From: Nomia melanderi
Taxonomy: Eukaryota > Arthropoda > Insecta > Hymenoptera > Halictidae
Direction of reading: 5' to 3'
Length of the DNA: 64,000 bases
Assembly (NCBI RefSeq): GCF_051020985.1
Contig: NC_135000.1
Span: 2,790,001-2,854,000, forward strand
In this document: in pieces, positions 38,438 to 51,060 of the stretch
Layout: each line of letters begins with the position of its first letter
Position numbering within the stretch: position 1 is the stretch's first letter
The notes under the pieces: model-generated
The model's input: the letters and a program-made list of their open reading frames with translations, nothing else
Database searches by the model: none
Told to the model about the DNA's origin: nothing
Program-made: the position numbers and the translations under genes

Positions 38438-40266
38438 GTGAGTCACCGAATCGCTGGAAACAAACGATGAGGATGAAAGAATACCGTAAACGTCACGGAC
38501 TGTCATGATCCCTTCGAAAAAGGATTTTGTTTTGATGGGAGAACGCGGTCGTTGACAGGCCAGATGGATAACGGGGGAGTCCTATCTCTTGGGGTAGGGT
38601 TCTGGGAGATTCGATAACTTGGGGATGATGTTTAGACAGTGTCAATTCCTGGGAACAATGTGGTGGAACTCGCGCGAGTATTTGGGGAATTGTTGAATCA
38701 GGTTCGTTGTTGAATGTGGATCATTATTGAAGTGGATTGATCGGTTCGTTTGGAAATTATTGAATCTGTTTGATTATTCATTTTCAGTGATTTTTGGATT
38801 ACGGTAATTGTTGAATTAGTTTGGTTGGTCGGATTGGGAAATTGGTGAATTTGATCGATTGATAAATTTAGAAGTGGAGCATTTGGTTTAATTGTTGAGT
38901 TTGGTTGGTTTCTGGGATTAATTGCTAAATCTGGATTCTTCTTAAATTAGATTCATTGTTGAATTTGCATAATGAATGAATTGAATAAACCTTAATCGTG
39001 GTCTCACCGACGTTACAGAGTATATGTTAAAATATCTGGGAAACTCATCACAAAAGGAAGCAAACTTTCATTGACGTTATGGAACATATTACAACAATCA
39101 GAAATATAATTTTAATAAATGATGCTTCAATGGAGGGGCATATTGATTCTTCCATTACATTTCAATCTCTCATATTATACAATGAACATGTTTTATAAAG
39201 GGAGAGAGAAATAACTTCAGATCGTATAACATATTTTTCCACTTAGCTATTCATTCTATTTTTAGCTTTAATATTGTAAAATAAAATATATTGTATCTTT
39301 GAAACAGAAAATATTGAATATTTAATATTAAAAGCAATTTCGAGTTACTTTTAAATAACATTCATTTCGAAATAAATTTGGCACTTGCAATATTACAGAC
39401 AATATTAAATATTAGAGAGTTATAAAATAATTTTCACTTTATAAGCAATATTACATGTACCTATAATTCCAGAAACTTATAATAAGATTATAGAATGAAT
39501 TTGCAATAAAGCTATTGCCATAAATTTTAAACTTGAAAATTTAAACAAACGCTATACATTACTCAAATACAACAATCAGTCAACTTAAGGATAAATCAAT
39601 TTTAATAGTCAATGTAATTTAATAATTTCCCACATTCAGTAATAAATGTAATTTTACAACAAAATGAATTTATGAATTAATGTAATTCAATGATTACTCG
39701 CGTTTAACGATTAAAGCTAATTAATTATTATCGACATATAAGAAATTATCCACATTCAAAACTGTATCTAACTTAACAATTACCCACGTGCAAAAATTAA
39801 ACTAAACTTTCCCAGATTTAGCAACCAATCAAATTCAGTAATTATCGACCTTCAACAGTGAAACTAAAAAATCATCCCAATTCGACGATCAAACTATATA
39901 AATAATTCCTGGATTCACCAATCAATCCAATAATAATCGAGATTCAACAATGAATCCGAGTTTCCCCAAATACTCACAGAAGACCTACCCCACTGACTCC
40001 CATAATTCACAATGTCAAATCATCATCCCCAAGTTATACAATCTCCCAGAAACCTACCCTTAGATCTCTCTGTATCAAATCAATTAACGATCTCGGTGGT
40101 ACAGAGATATCGAAAGGAAAATGGAGGGCATTAAGGGTGGAAGGGTCTGGTATCAGCAACACGAGAAAATGAATATTCCCATTTGCTCGGAGGACACGTA
40201 ACACATCGCGCAAACCGCTGAAAGAGGAAACAGTGTTAAATGGACGAACCCTCAATCTGTCCACAG
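38438..40266 (+). other. Ac3 intron 1 (1829 bp) with long inverted repeat
   Basis: GT-AG intron in phase 0. Both halves consist of related degenerate tandem repeat in opposite orientation (see the inverted repeat entry); the middle (about 39000-39590) is plain AT-rich sequence. I see no additional exon. Confidence 0.75.
38591..40065. repeat. Imperfect long inverted repeat across Ac3 intron 1
   Basis: The left arm begins near 38591 (GGGGTAGGGTTCTGGGAGAT) and runs to about 38990 as degenerate units rich in TTGTTGAAT and TTGGTTGG. The right arm, about 39600-40065, is the reverse complement of the same array: read on the minus strand it starts AGGGTAGGTTTCTGGGAGAT and shares the following AACTTGGGGATGATG and GAGTATTTGGGGAA blocks at similar spacing. 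Similarity over the outer 110 bases is roughly 75 percent by eye and weaker further in. The pre-mRNA could form a long imperfect stem between exons 1 and 2. Confidence 0.7.
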
Positions 40267-40425
40267 ATGGGCAGGGGCTCGGAAGTTGGGGTTGGACTCA
40301 CGAACGGAAGGGAAACAACGCAGGAAACCACCGTAAACACGTCGATAACACGACCGCCGAGGAAATGCGCGCTCTGTCGGTTTTTGAACTCGCTGTGCGC
40401 CTCGCATCGCTTCAAGAACTTGCAG
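40267..40425 (+). CDS. Ac3: Adenylate cyclase type 5/6-like, coding exon 2
   Basis: Encodes residues 94-146, the end of the cytoplasmic N-terminus just before the first membrane span. The acceptor is CTGTCCACAG at 40257-40266 after a pyrimidine-rich stretch, and the donor is CAG|GTAATT. Both borders are phase 0, matching exon 1 and exon 3. The end of the exon (Cys/Arg-rich, then HRFKNLQ) joins exon 3 to give a FKNLQ-VEMLYQRYF sequence. In mammalian ADCY5/6 the same position reads as a basic stretch followed by LERLYQRYF, with the same spacing, so nothing appears to be missing between exons 2 and 3. Two other frames are also open here but neither gives the cyclase join. The exact 5' border is the least certain point, because the residues at the exon 1/2 junction are not conserved enough to test it. 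Confidence 0.8.
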
Positions 40426-42439
40426 GTAATTACTCGAAAACCAATTCTAACATTCGAACAATTCCAACTAACTTTTAGCACCCATCCAATATTGATTATA
40501 AAAATACAATAGCGAACAACACGCGTATTATATTAGATTATAATTAAAACTGTTGCTGGAATTATTCAAACATGGAAAATTTTGGAGCATTCGTTCTATG
40601 ATCTGTAATTGAGAATATTTGTTGTTTGTACCGATTTGTGTCCTGATCTCTGATTTGGATAAATATGAAATTTCTTTAAAATATTTACTTCTCTTGAGAC
40701 CATTTATTATATAATCTGCAAGTTATGAAAATGAAATAGTAAAATAAAGTTTATTTGAGGAAATACTTGGTTTTATCGAGAATAATCAGTTCAGCTATAT
40801 TAATAAAAATATAACTTAGAGAATGTTTGAGAGAATATGATATAGAGATTCTATACACTCTAATAATTAATTTATTAATTAATTAAAGTATTACTTTCCC
40901 AATATAGTACATTCTTAACTAGAGTTGTGCACCTTGGTAATAAATGTCATTATATAATTTGTATATTGTTTACACTAAAATTAATCATTTCATCTATTGT
41001 ACCATTTAATAACTCACCATGAACAATGTACTTCAAAAAAGTTAAATATAAAAATAATTTATTTAAACATCTACTTTTCACGTAATCTGCTAAATAAATA
41101 CCTCACAATTATAACAATGGTATAATTGAATGAAGACTATTTTGAAACATATTTCGAATAAAAATATTTGATATAAAGTATCCTAACTGAAGGACACAGT
41201 AAATCTTAAACGTATAGATTACATTCTAAATAAAAATTTGAGGAAATGCCTCGATTCTAGTTTCTGTCTCCTATTTTTTGTAATGGTAATATGTGTCAAT
41301 GTTTAATGGAAAAATAGTTTGGAATATCGGAAAGTTTATAAAATAAATTTTCATAACATTCTCATCCAAAATATATTAATTTAGAAGGATAATGGAAGTT
41401 ATCATAAAGATAATTGAAGATACAATAGAAAATAATGAAATAATTGCTTCAACTTTGTCAAATATAAAAATTGGCAATACGCAAGATTATTACTGATTAA
41501 TCTTAAAGAATCGCAAAGAATTTAACAAATTTCGAAGCCTCTAACAAACATTTTGTTCGACCACATCTGAATCAGACAATGAGAGCAGTTAACAATTGGT
41601 TAACTGAGTTTAGAACAGAACGTCTAATTACTTTAGCGAAGCTATCAAAATTGCTCTGAAGAAATATATGGTGAATGACGTCGACAGGCATTCTAACAGA
41701 TGCGCCAGAAATATAACAGTTAGTTTCCACAGTTTGAATAAGGAGACACGAAACAGATACCAGATTCCAGTGAAACAAGCATTTAGAACTCTGGAAGGAT
41801 TACGTTATCAGAAGGAACACCATTAATTAGGACACTGAGAATGTTCAATATTATTGGATCGATAATGTAACTTTGGTTTAGATACTTTAGTCCTATATAA
41901 ATCATTTCGAAACTATAAATATATATAATATATAACATACAATAATAAATTTAATACACTGGGCACTATATTAACAGAACTTAAGCAGGAAATTTAGGAT
42001 ACTTGAAACTATTGTATCATGACGCTATTCATAAAATTATGGGAGTAATTAAAGCATTTATATCAGCACACATCAAGCTTTCACATAAACACATACCATC
42101 CCACAGGTCAAAATAAATCATTCCTGTTGTTTTCTTTTTGAAATAAGTAAAAAGACTACAGATATTTCTGTGAGACATTATTGAAGAAATTGATTTACCA
42201 ATTTAGAAAGTGGATTGTATACCAACTAATGTCTGAAGAGATGCAGTCTTGTAGTTTCCATATAGGAATTTCATCAGAATCAATAAAATGACATCAAAAT
42301 TCGGAATAAAAAAAATTCGCACCAAAATAACTAATTTACTGGAAATTGGTCAACACGTACTACAAGACCACACATAACAAAATATTCGAAAGTTTAGTAA
42401 GATGTCACTGCAGAAAAAATTAAACAGCAGCTATCAAAA

Positions 42440-42840
42440 ATAAGGCATACTTCTCCCAACACTCTGTCAAGATCATTAAAATCATTAGAATTATACGAAA
42501 ATGAAGAATAAAAAAGGATTCAGATAAATATAATTAATTGAATAATTAAAAGACCAAATATGTCAAACTGTTCCATAATCACAGTAATGTGTCATTGTAA
42601 TAAATAAACCAAATTTCAACCATTAAATCAAGCACACTGCACTTAACATTGTATCAAGATCATCACAATCGCCAGAATCATAGCAAAATAATGAATAAAA
42701 AAGAATTAATGTAAAAATAAGTAATTGAATAATTAAAAGACCAGATACCTGAAACTATTCCATAATCCTAGTAATGTGTCATTGTAGTACATAAATCAAA
42801 TTGCAACCATCGAATCAAGCACACGGCTCTTAATACTGCG
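42440..42840. repeat. Tandem duplication, about 187-bp unit
   Basis: AGTAATGTGTCATTGTA occurs at 42583 and 42770, with TCAAGATCATNANAATC and AATAATTAAAAGACCA at matching spacing. Confidence 0.85.
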
Positions 42841-43259
42841 CAACCACGTTCGCCTAATCCGAACAGTACAGCCAGATTCCAAGGACGCTCGATCGTCGTC
42901 GAGGAGCTTCGATTCGACAGGTTGGCTTCCTAATCACTGGCTCAACCTTCGCAGTATCCGATAATCCGGAGTGCATTGATCTGACCGAAACTCTATTCTC
43001 CGCACGCAAAACTTGACGAAACTTGATATTCCCTTGTCTAACTAAGACGAAGATTATGCTATTATTAGATACAACACGATATTCGACGATAATATTAGCG
43101 CGATGTAGATGAACTTGATTTTGGAAAATTATTAGGTAAATATGTATAATATAATTTACTATGGAACATCATTTTCTTGCGTATTGGTTCTTCTTTAGTA
43201 ATCAGAATTGATAACATTATAAGCTTATTAGAAAAAAAATTACAAACACCGTGACAATA

Positions 43260-43650
43260 ATAAGGAATAAGTGAAACACTATAAAAAAAAAAACCAAATC
43301 ATATTCACCCGCATAATAGATATTCTCATATTGCTTAACGAAGTTCAGAATAAACTACTCCAAAAATATTCAAATGAAAAACATTCTAATAATACCAAAT
43401 TCGGTTTTACATTTCATAAAATTAAAAACACCATAAACTTATTACAAAAACTGTTATCAATACAGTAACAATTTGAACTTAACGAAGTTCAGAATAAAAC
43501 ACGGCATCACAAATGTATAAATAACCAAATAGAAAACATCCTAATAATATAAAACAGGTTTTCACATTCCGCAGTATCAACGACACTATTATCTTATTAC
43601 AGAAAATATTACCAGTACAGTAACGATAATAAAGAACAAAGTAAAGCACC
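43260..43650. repeat. Tandem repeat, about 142-bp unit
   Basis: CTTAACGAAGTTCAGAATAA at about 43335 and 43477, with shared ACATTCTAATAAT and AACTTATTACA blocks. Confidence 0.8.
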
Positions 43651-43940
43651 ATAAAAAAGAAGCACATCCTATTTACCAACCCAGCAAACAGAAGATCCCA
43701 GTCGCAATAAATAATTCCCAACGCCTCAAGCGACAACGAATCCGCGCTAACAAGGCAATTCTTTCTCCACTGACATATTGCCCCCTGTCACGAGTCATCC
43801 TCTCCATCATCCTGTCGCGTGCACCCCCGACTTCTTTAATTTTAATTTTAGTCGACGCTAATTCCGACTCATCGACCGAGTAAATTTAACCCGTAAATTT
43901 GAGCCGGACGCTCCTGGAACGCGAGACGATTCCCATCGCG

Positions 43941-44868
43941 TTAACACCAGGTTCACGAATATTTATTGTGCAATTTATTCCATTGGCCCCGCAAGGGAAG
44001 CTTTTCAACAACCACATGTCGATTTTGATGAAACATGTGAGACGCAGATCTGAAGGAATTATTTCATACATATTTTATCTTATCAGCCAACATTCATTTT
44101 GAAGGGGTAAAACCACCCCTCGAAATTCAGGATTGGAATCACATTTTTTACAATATCTTTATGGGGTGGACACGTGATGACTTTTTTTTAAATTGTTTTA
44201 AACATTAATTTATATGATTCATTCATGAGTTCATTTTATATTGAAATGGATAATTTGGATTTCTTTCGTACACCGCTTAGTTTCAGACACAATGTAAAAA
44301 ATATATATCCAAAGACAAAAATTTGTGTGGATCTATAAATAGAAATATATTATCTAAAATTTTGCATACGTATTTTCCGATATCTCAATTATCTAATTTT
44401 CTTATCTATACTTGAAGCTAATTTTTGGGGGTGGAAGAGGTTTTTGCACTTGGAATATTTGACATTTCTATTATCATTAAAATTTCGGGAAATCCGTATG
44501 CAACATTTCAGATAATGTATTTCTATGAATAAATCAACAAAAATGTTTGTCATTGGATGTTGAAATTATTTATAATCCAGTCCACCAAGAATGCATGCTT
44601 TACAAAGCATTGTTATCAAGCTAGCAAATAACTGCAGCATTTTGCAATATTCTGATTCAGAAAAAATATAAGTAGAAAGCAGAAGATGATAATTACACAT
44701 GGAATAAGAATCAGAAGTTTTCACTTCGGAGTTATTAAGAAAAAAATTCCTAAATCTTACTAATATTTCGGACATCTTTAGGTGGTGAGCTCCCTTAAAT
44801 ATTTACAAAATAACATCCATAAAATTCGGCATGCGTCGAAATGACGCGGTCCCTACACCAAGTGTTGA
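43941..44868. mobile_element. TTAA-bounded element, CACTAGGTTTACGG family, with 690-bp internal segment
   Basis: Left TTAACACCAGGTTCACGAAT and right GACGCGGTCCCTACACCAAGTGTTGA match the termini of 52231-52449. Between them, about 44100-44795, is a second repeated sequence also seen, in the same orientation, at about 52450-53040. Either the short elements are deletion derivatives of this long form or one repeat has inserted into another. Confidence 0.65.
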
Positions 44869-45621
44869 ATTAATTCCCGAGCCGGAAACGAACCGCCGAT
44901 AATTCGGAAGCGGCGCGTGACACGCGGAAAATTAGAAAAGTTGCGGCGACGTCGAAACAATTTTCCATTCAACGAGCGAATTGAATCGTTCGGGACGAAT
45001 CGATGGACGGTCTCTCGATTTTCCCTTGAATATTTCAAAGGATATTCTCTGTACATTCTCACAGGCGAGAAAGTTTGACAGAAAAGGAACGATGCCGGGG
45101 AAGTTCTTAATTAATTCAGCAACTGGAGGAGAAATAATCTTGAGAGGTTGTTTAGTTGCGTTTATGCGAGAATTTTGCTTTGTTTCCCCGTGAAAAGGGA
45201 TTCTATGGGGAATGTAAGTTTGTTGGAAATTTTTTCTTGAAAATTTCTGATGAAATGAAGTATTTTTTCAAATATGATTATATAGAAATATTTAGATACT
45301 TCGTTGTTATAAGGATAATGTTTATTTATTTTCTTAGTTATTTAGTTATTTTATCTAACAAATATGACGGACTTTTGAAGTAATAAATAATATAACAATG
45401 CAAAAGAAATTATAATTTATAACACATTTATAATATGTATTTAACGTGTTTTGTAATATTATTACGTTGTACGGAGTATTATACAAAGCTTTTATTGTCA
45501 AAAACACAAACTAGAATGATGAGTCATCAAGACTTGTAATATGTAATATTCAACTATTCTTCTTGTTTCTAATGACAATATATAACGAAAAATTTTTTGT
45601 TTCAACATTGAAAAAAGAAAC

Positions 45622-45642
45622 AATATATATATATATATATAT
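45622..45642. repeat. (AT)n microsatellite
   Basis: Uninterrupted AT run. Confidence 0.9.
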
Positions 45643-46089
45643 TCCTGTATATTCTAATTTGTAATATTATTTTCAAAGAAATTACATGCAAATTGACAAA
45701 GTAAAATTCGTTTAATTTAAAGGGGATTACTCGAAGGAATTTAAGAGATAGAAACATCACTGCAAAAGAACGAAGTTCCCAACGTTTAGTAAACACAAAC
45801 TAAATTACTTCCAAACCTAGTAAATTACTTCTAAACTTTGCTGTTCAGTACCCGAAATTGCATTGTACGTATGGAACTACTTACAAAGAAAGTAATCTCA
45901 ATACAGACGTTATAACACCAGGAAAATTCAGCGCCTGGTAATTTAAGTGACTCCAGAATTTTTAATTACATCCAGAACGCCGAAAATAATGAAACTTCCA
46001 GCACACATCAAAGGATACATAATACTGTAAAAATTCACTTGCATAAGAGAACGACAACGAGTATTAATAAAAAGAGCACGAGGACAGAA

Positions 46090-46440
46090 CAAAAAAAGCT
46101 TTAAAAGTTTCCTACTATGAAATGGGAAATAAAAAGAATGCTAATGTGTCAGCAAAAACACAAATTTATTAAATTTCACAGAATTAAATAGAAAATAAAG
46201 AAAATACAAATGTACAAGCAAAATAGAATTGAAAAGTTTCCTGTAATGAAATAGGGAATAAAAAGAATACAAACAGGTAAGTATAAAATAATTAGAAATT
46301 TGCTATTGTGAAATAGGATGCAGGAAATAAAAGAAATCAAAATACACAAGTAAAAATTCGTTTAGAATTTCCTGTGTCGAAATAAGAAATAAAAAGAAAA
46401 GAAATGCATAGGCAAAAAGAACTTCAAAAATTTCCTGCTA
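46090..46440. repeat. Degenerate tandem repeat, about 55-70-bp unit
   Basis: Units of TTTCCTGYNANGAAATAGGA followed by AATAAAAAGAANNCAAATG. Confidence 0.7.
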
Positions 46441-47644
46441 CGAACGTCAGTTCTGCGGAAATGAAACATTGCAAAAAATGTCCTTACTTCCAGGAGAATA
46501 TCGAATTAAATATACACGCCCGGTGGAATTACCTGCGACGACGAATACGTTTTCACATGAATCTACAATTCCACTGAAAATTACATGAACATTTCAAAGC
46601 AGCAATATGTTAACAGATCCATTTTACCAGTTTCCACAAAATAAGAGGAATAAAAAGCTAGCCGAATTGTCGGAAACTTTGCAAATCGAGAATGATGTCG
46701 ATATTATTCTCAACAAAAAAAGAAATTGACTACATTCAAAGGAATAAAATAAAAAAGTAGCCACTTCATTGAAAACTATGCAAATTATCTTCAATTCTGT
46801 AAGCTAAACAAATTCTTCGAAATATTACGAAAGGAAAAGAAAATTCACTAACATAAAGAAATTATTATGTGGAATTTGACACGAATTATGCAAGGATTAA
46901 CTATTTATTAATATATTCAACATAAGGATCGACATTCGAATTAATTAAGTACTCATTAACATATTCGATGATAAACTATTTATTGATACAAGCAACAGAA
47001 TATTCTATGATAGGATCTAAAAACATAGCTTTGACCTTGAGGGAAATTTCATTGCCATAAATTATTAATTTGTAGTGTAACTTAAATGAGATTTTCAGTC
47101 AAGTATTCATAAAATAATTGGTAAAGAAAGAACTCCTATGAAGTAATTCTCTTTGTTGGTAAATATTATTCTAAAGAAAGTAGTACTGCAGAATATTGAT
47201 TTTTAACAATATGGAATTTTATTGCTTAGTTTGAAAATCGAAGGATAGTCATAACAACAAACGTAAACTTACGATAACCATCGAGAGCAATGCGCGCTGG
47301 TCATAATAGTGGCTGAGCCATGTATCGTTCATCTTTAGCCCCGTAATCGCGATCCACGGGGAATCCCATAACGCAAATCTCGGCTAAGCCAACCTGACTT
47401 CATTCCCACGCTCGTGGAGATCCAAGAATATTCCCCGGAAACGCCTCGCGGCATCTGTTGCTACTCCCATCCTATTGAAGATTGCAACATTGCATCCCCT
47501 ATTCTCGAAGTACTACAAGCGTTTTCGATAATGATAACAATCAATCATGAAACACGAAAAGAATCCATGGGAGTACGGTTACTTCCAGTTCGATACTAGG
47601 GAAATTGAAACAGGAATAACAGTTAATAACACTTATAATAATAT

Positions 47645-47910
47645 TAATGAAAGTTAATGTAGTAAACGTTACTCTAATAAAAATTAATATAATAGAAGTT
47701 CATATAACAAAAGTTGATATAGTAAAAGTTAGTACCGTAAAAGTTAATATAGTAAAAGTTAATATAGTAAAAGTTAGTACCGTAAAAGTTAATATAGTAA
47801 AAGTTAATATAGTAAATGTTAATATAGTAAAAGGTAATATAGTAAAAGTTAATATAATAAAAGTTAATATAGCAAAAATTAATGATAAAGTTAATATAAT
47901 AATTTAATAC
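47645..47910. repeat. Minisatellite, 15-bp unit
   Basis: About 17 units of AATATAGTAAAAGTT. Both strands stay open as Val-Asn-Ile-Val-Lys and Tyr-Tyr-Ile-Asn-Phe repeats because the period is a multiple of three; not a gene. Confidence 0.93.
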
Positions 47911-48240
47911 AATATGATTTGATATAATAATTAACCACATGCAATATGATTTACAACAGAACAATGTTAGACAATATAATTTTAAACCCTAATAATGTAG
48001 TAGAAAAAGGAAATAAGCTTATACTTATTTTGCGTCTTCGTTCAATACAGATCTTACAAATTGATAATGAGGAAGCATTATTGAATTTATATTAAAAATA
48101 AGCAAATGACATTTAAAATTGACGAATTTAGTATGAAATATTCGTATAGCATTATAATAACAGTGGTGTAGTATTTTACGTAGTATTTTGAACCATAGCA
48201 CCATTTAATAGTTTATCATATACAATGAAGTACAATGTAC

Positions 48241-48264
48241 ATATATACATATATATATATATAT
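48241..48264. repeat. (AT)n microsatellite
   Basis: AT run with one interruption. Confidence 0.85.
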
Positions 48265-49434
48265 TCAATTTTACAGATGTGTAATATGTTATAAAATATT
48301 GCTTTACAATAGCAGGAAATATAATATCTGAAGGAGGTCATTTCTGATCCTATAGAAGTATCACTGTTGAAGTGATGAAACTCCTCATATGTGTCACGCG
48401 ATCACGTCGCCGGTATTATCAAGCTTCGAAAGTGGGCGTTAGGGCTGAGTAGTTGTGACGATACGGTAAGCTCATGTTTCGATCAATGTCAGAGAGATTT
48501 AAGTGACAATATGTTGATGTTATTCTGATAGTATAGGTGACAGGATGTTTTCTTAACCTTTCGCCTTGCAGTATCACCTCAGACTCGCAACGAAAATACT
48601 AAACTGAATTTGATGAACCTAAATGTCACTCACTCTTCTAAAATCTAAATTAAGTGTTACACACCCGTTATCAATATCGATTAACTTTGAACTAAACGTA
48701 AATACAGAATAAATGTCAAATTTCATTCCTTTTATAATAAACTTGTATTGAATTTATAATAAACTAATCACACATACAATGCACAATGATGCACTTTTTT
48801 CCATTTTACACTTGAATATGCTAATCACGAAACTCATTAGCATCGACTTTACTAAGAAAGGAAGTATTAAAATAAGAATTTTCGTCGTTTACTTTTATGA
48901 AAGATTGCTTGCATAATAATAGAAACTATAATAAAGAATAAAGATTAAACAGAACACATTAAAGAAAGTAAGATGGTTAAATGGAGACTTACGGAATGAA
49001 AAGGGTACGACCAGGATAATTAAATTTTAATTTAATAATGTCTGATATTACTGTTAATACAAGCAGACCGTACCCAATCAAGGAAAGTTGGATTCTGTGT
49101 AAAAAGCTTACACCAGGAAACTAACTATAATATGTGCCAGCATAAAAGATCCCAAGGTCCAATTAAAATAATATGGAAATTATTAATGAACGAAGTTTAA
49201 CCAGGAATGAATTTTAAACTCAGGACGAAATTGGTCGGATGTCTCTCAAATATAGATTCTCCAATAATTAAAAATTTTAACAAGATTCACAAAATTAATG
49301 CCAATAAATTTTCAAGGTTTCCCCCTTTTTTACCATCATCTAATATTTGTTCTTCTACTTTCTATCAACGAAATGGAAGATGTATTGCAGTATTTTATAA
49401 TTAAGACACAGTGAACAATTATTTCAGTGCTTGT

Positions 49435-49660
49435 GTACTATTTTTCAATGTATTCAATGAATTGGTACCATTTTTTACCATTTTCTATTATATCATACCA
49501 TTTTTTATTATTCTATATTATTTAGTACAATTTTTCATCAGTTGTTATTACTTCGTACCATTCCTGATCATTTTCTATTATTTGGTACCCTTTTTCACTA
49601 TTTTCTATTTATGTTGTAACATTTTTGACCATTTTCTAGTACCTTCTATTACCTTTATAA
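49435..49660. repeat. T-rich degenerate tandem repeat next to exon 3
   Basis: Units of TACCATTTTTTACCATTTTC plus TATTATTTGG. It ends about 40 bases before the exon 3 acceptor and adds pyrimidine-rich sequence upstream of it. Confidence 0.75.
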
Positions 49661-49702
49661 GACGTGGAAAGTGTCATGGCTGTTTGAAATTGAAATTTAC
49701 AG

Positions 49703-49916
49703 GTGGAAATGCTGTATCAAAGGTACTTCCTGCGAATGAACCAGAGCAACATGACACACGTACTGGGCCTGCTGGCGGGACTAGCAATTGCTCTGGGCCT
49801 TCTACTATTCCTTCGATTATTCTTCGAAGATAATCAACAATTTCTAGTCATGCTGGAGAGGCCTGAAAACCTTACTCTAGCCCTCACACTCATCCTTTGC
49901 GTCATGGTATATTCTG
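49703..49916 (+). CDS. Ac3: Adenylate cyclase type 5/6-like, coding exon 3 (LYQRYF motif, TM1-TM2)
   Basis: Encodes residues 147-217 plus the first base of codon 218. The acceptor is AAATTTACAG and the donor TCTG|GTAAGC (phase 1). It starts with the hallmark sequence of type 5/6 cyclases: LYQRYF (150-155) followed by Arg-x-Asn-Gln-Ser and a Thr just before the membrane. The very hydrophobic stretch at about 165-187 is TM1. A short acidic loop (FEDNQQ) follows, then TM2 from about residue 201 running into exon 4. Two sequon-like triplets at 159-164 lie on the predicted cytoplasmic side and are unlikely to be glycosylated. This is the most diagnostic exon: the LYQRYF-x-R-x-NQS block separates the Ca2+-inhibited ADCY5/6/Ac3 group from rutabaga/ADCY1-like and ADCY2/4/7-like enzymes. 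The subgroup call is from memory of family sequences, not from an alignment run here. Confidence 0.92.
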
Positions 49917-50583
49917 GTAAGCCAACATTAAACTTTAAATATTTATTTATTTTCGTATAAATAAAATAATATCAACAAATACTGAAGCATATTCTAAAAT
50001 AGAATAAATTAATAGGGTAGAAGTACGTATATTACATTGAATTAAACAATGAAATAACTACAGGAATATAATTTACAATATGGACAGTAAGCAAGTAGTG
50101 TGGGTCAGTAATATCTAAGACATCACAATAATATTCGTGTTAGTAGTAAAAGTTCATCTCCATGTTATAAGAGAACTTATAAATACTCGCTAACACGAGA
50201 AAACTTGTATTAATAGAAATACCAAATATTACAAAAACATATTAAGCTTCAGTTGCAAAGATTTCTACTTTGATATTCACAATAAATAAGTAAATAATAT
50301 AATTGTATACTACGTGTATATAACATAACTGCATAATACAATACAGATACGAATGACTCTATTGAATTTAAAAAATTGTTTACTAGAATGTATCAGTACG
50401 AGTAGAATGAATCAGTATATGGTCAGAAAGCTGCATCAATTTTCAAGATCTACACCAGAAATACATCATCAATAACTTAAACCATAATATTCTGTAACTT
50501 CCAAGGCCAATTACTGGAATGAATTGACAAAGTTTCCAAACTGACAGCCCAATGACAATTTCATCTCTAAGAAGGTAGCCATT

Positions 50584-51060
50584 TTAATACGTCGAATGCT
50601 GTACGATTTCATACAGCAGAATACACAAAATAGAAAAACCATAATATTTAATCTATTGTTTCAATTGCTCTATTATTATTGCACGTTTATCTAGCAGAAT
50701 GTTACCGCATTAGGTAGCATTATTTCTCATACAGAAACGTTTTCAAATAATCATCATTTAACTATTTGCACTCGGAAGTATTTGGCTAGAAATACTTAAC
50801 ATTTACTAACTAGACACACACGATATTTTTTTTAAATTGATTCAAAGAGAAATCGCAAGTAAATTGAGAAACAAACGTTTTTATTCCAATATTTCACGCA
50901 CCGATACATTACACACTCTTCAATACTGAATATCAAATTTCATAATTTTACTGTATCGAATCAAGTGATGACAGAGTCACCACTCGAGTGCAAAGGGTTA
51001 TTCAATGAATTCTAATAATTTGACTCGATTCGGCGACCCTCATGGCATTCAACGTGTCAA
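50584..51060. mobile_element. TTAA-bounded MITE, CACATTGNATGCC family, interrupted by a nested MITE
   Basis: Left TTAATACGTCGAATGC, right GGCATTCAACGTGTCAA. With the nested element (50758-51000) removed it is about 234 bp, the size of its relative at 27542-27767, whose internal sequence it shares. Confidence 0.75.
50758..51000. mobile_element. TTAA-bounded MITE, CCCTTTGCACTCG family (243 bp), nested
   Basis: Left TTAACTATTTGCACTCGG, right CTCGAGTGCAAAGGGTTA followed by T, so the right TTAA is mutated. It interrupts the element at 50584-51060. Confidence 0.8.

Larger units (their letters stand above)
40426..49702 (+). other. Ac3 intron 2 (9277 bp)
   Basis: GT-AG intron in phase 0. It holds several degenerate tandem arrays (42440-42840, 43260-43650, 46090-46440, 47645-47910, 49435-49660), a composite TTAA-bounded element (43941-44868), AT microsatellites (45622-45642, 48241-48264) and CpG-rich blocks near 42840-43010, 43740-44000, 44830-45120 and 47270-47480. 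The rest is AT-rich sequence in which I see no exon. Confidence 0.8.

Noticed and set aside
38095..38506. Antisense open frames across exon 1
   Set aside because: Shadow of the coding exon; the sense frame has the start context, stop upstream and strong donor.
40233..40478. Alternative open frames over exon 2 on both strands
   Set aside because: Only the frame giving FKNLQ before the donor joins exon 3 in phase and matches the cyclase spacing.
47647..47964. Repeat proteins on both strands
   Set aside because: Translation of the 15-bp minisatellite, same reason.
49411..49833. 140-codon frame overlapping exon 3
   Set aside because: Wrong frame for the cyclase; its 5' half is the T-rich tandem repeat.
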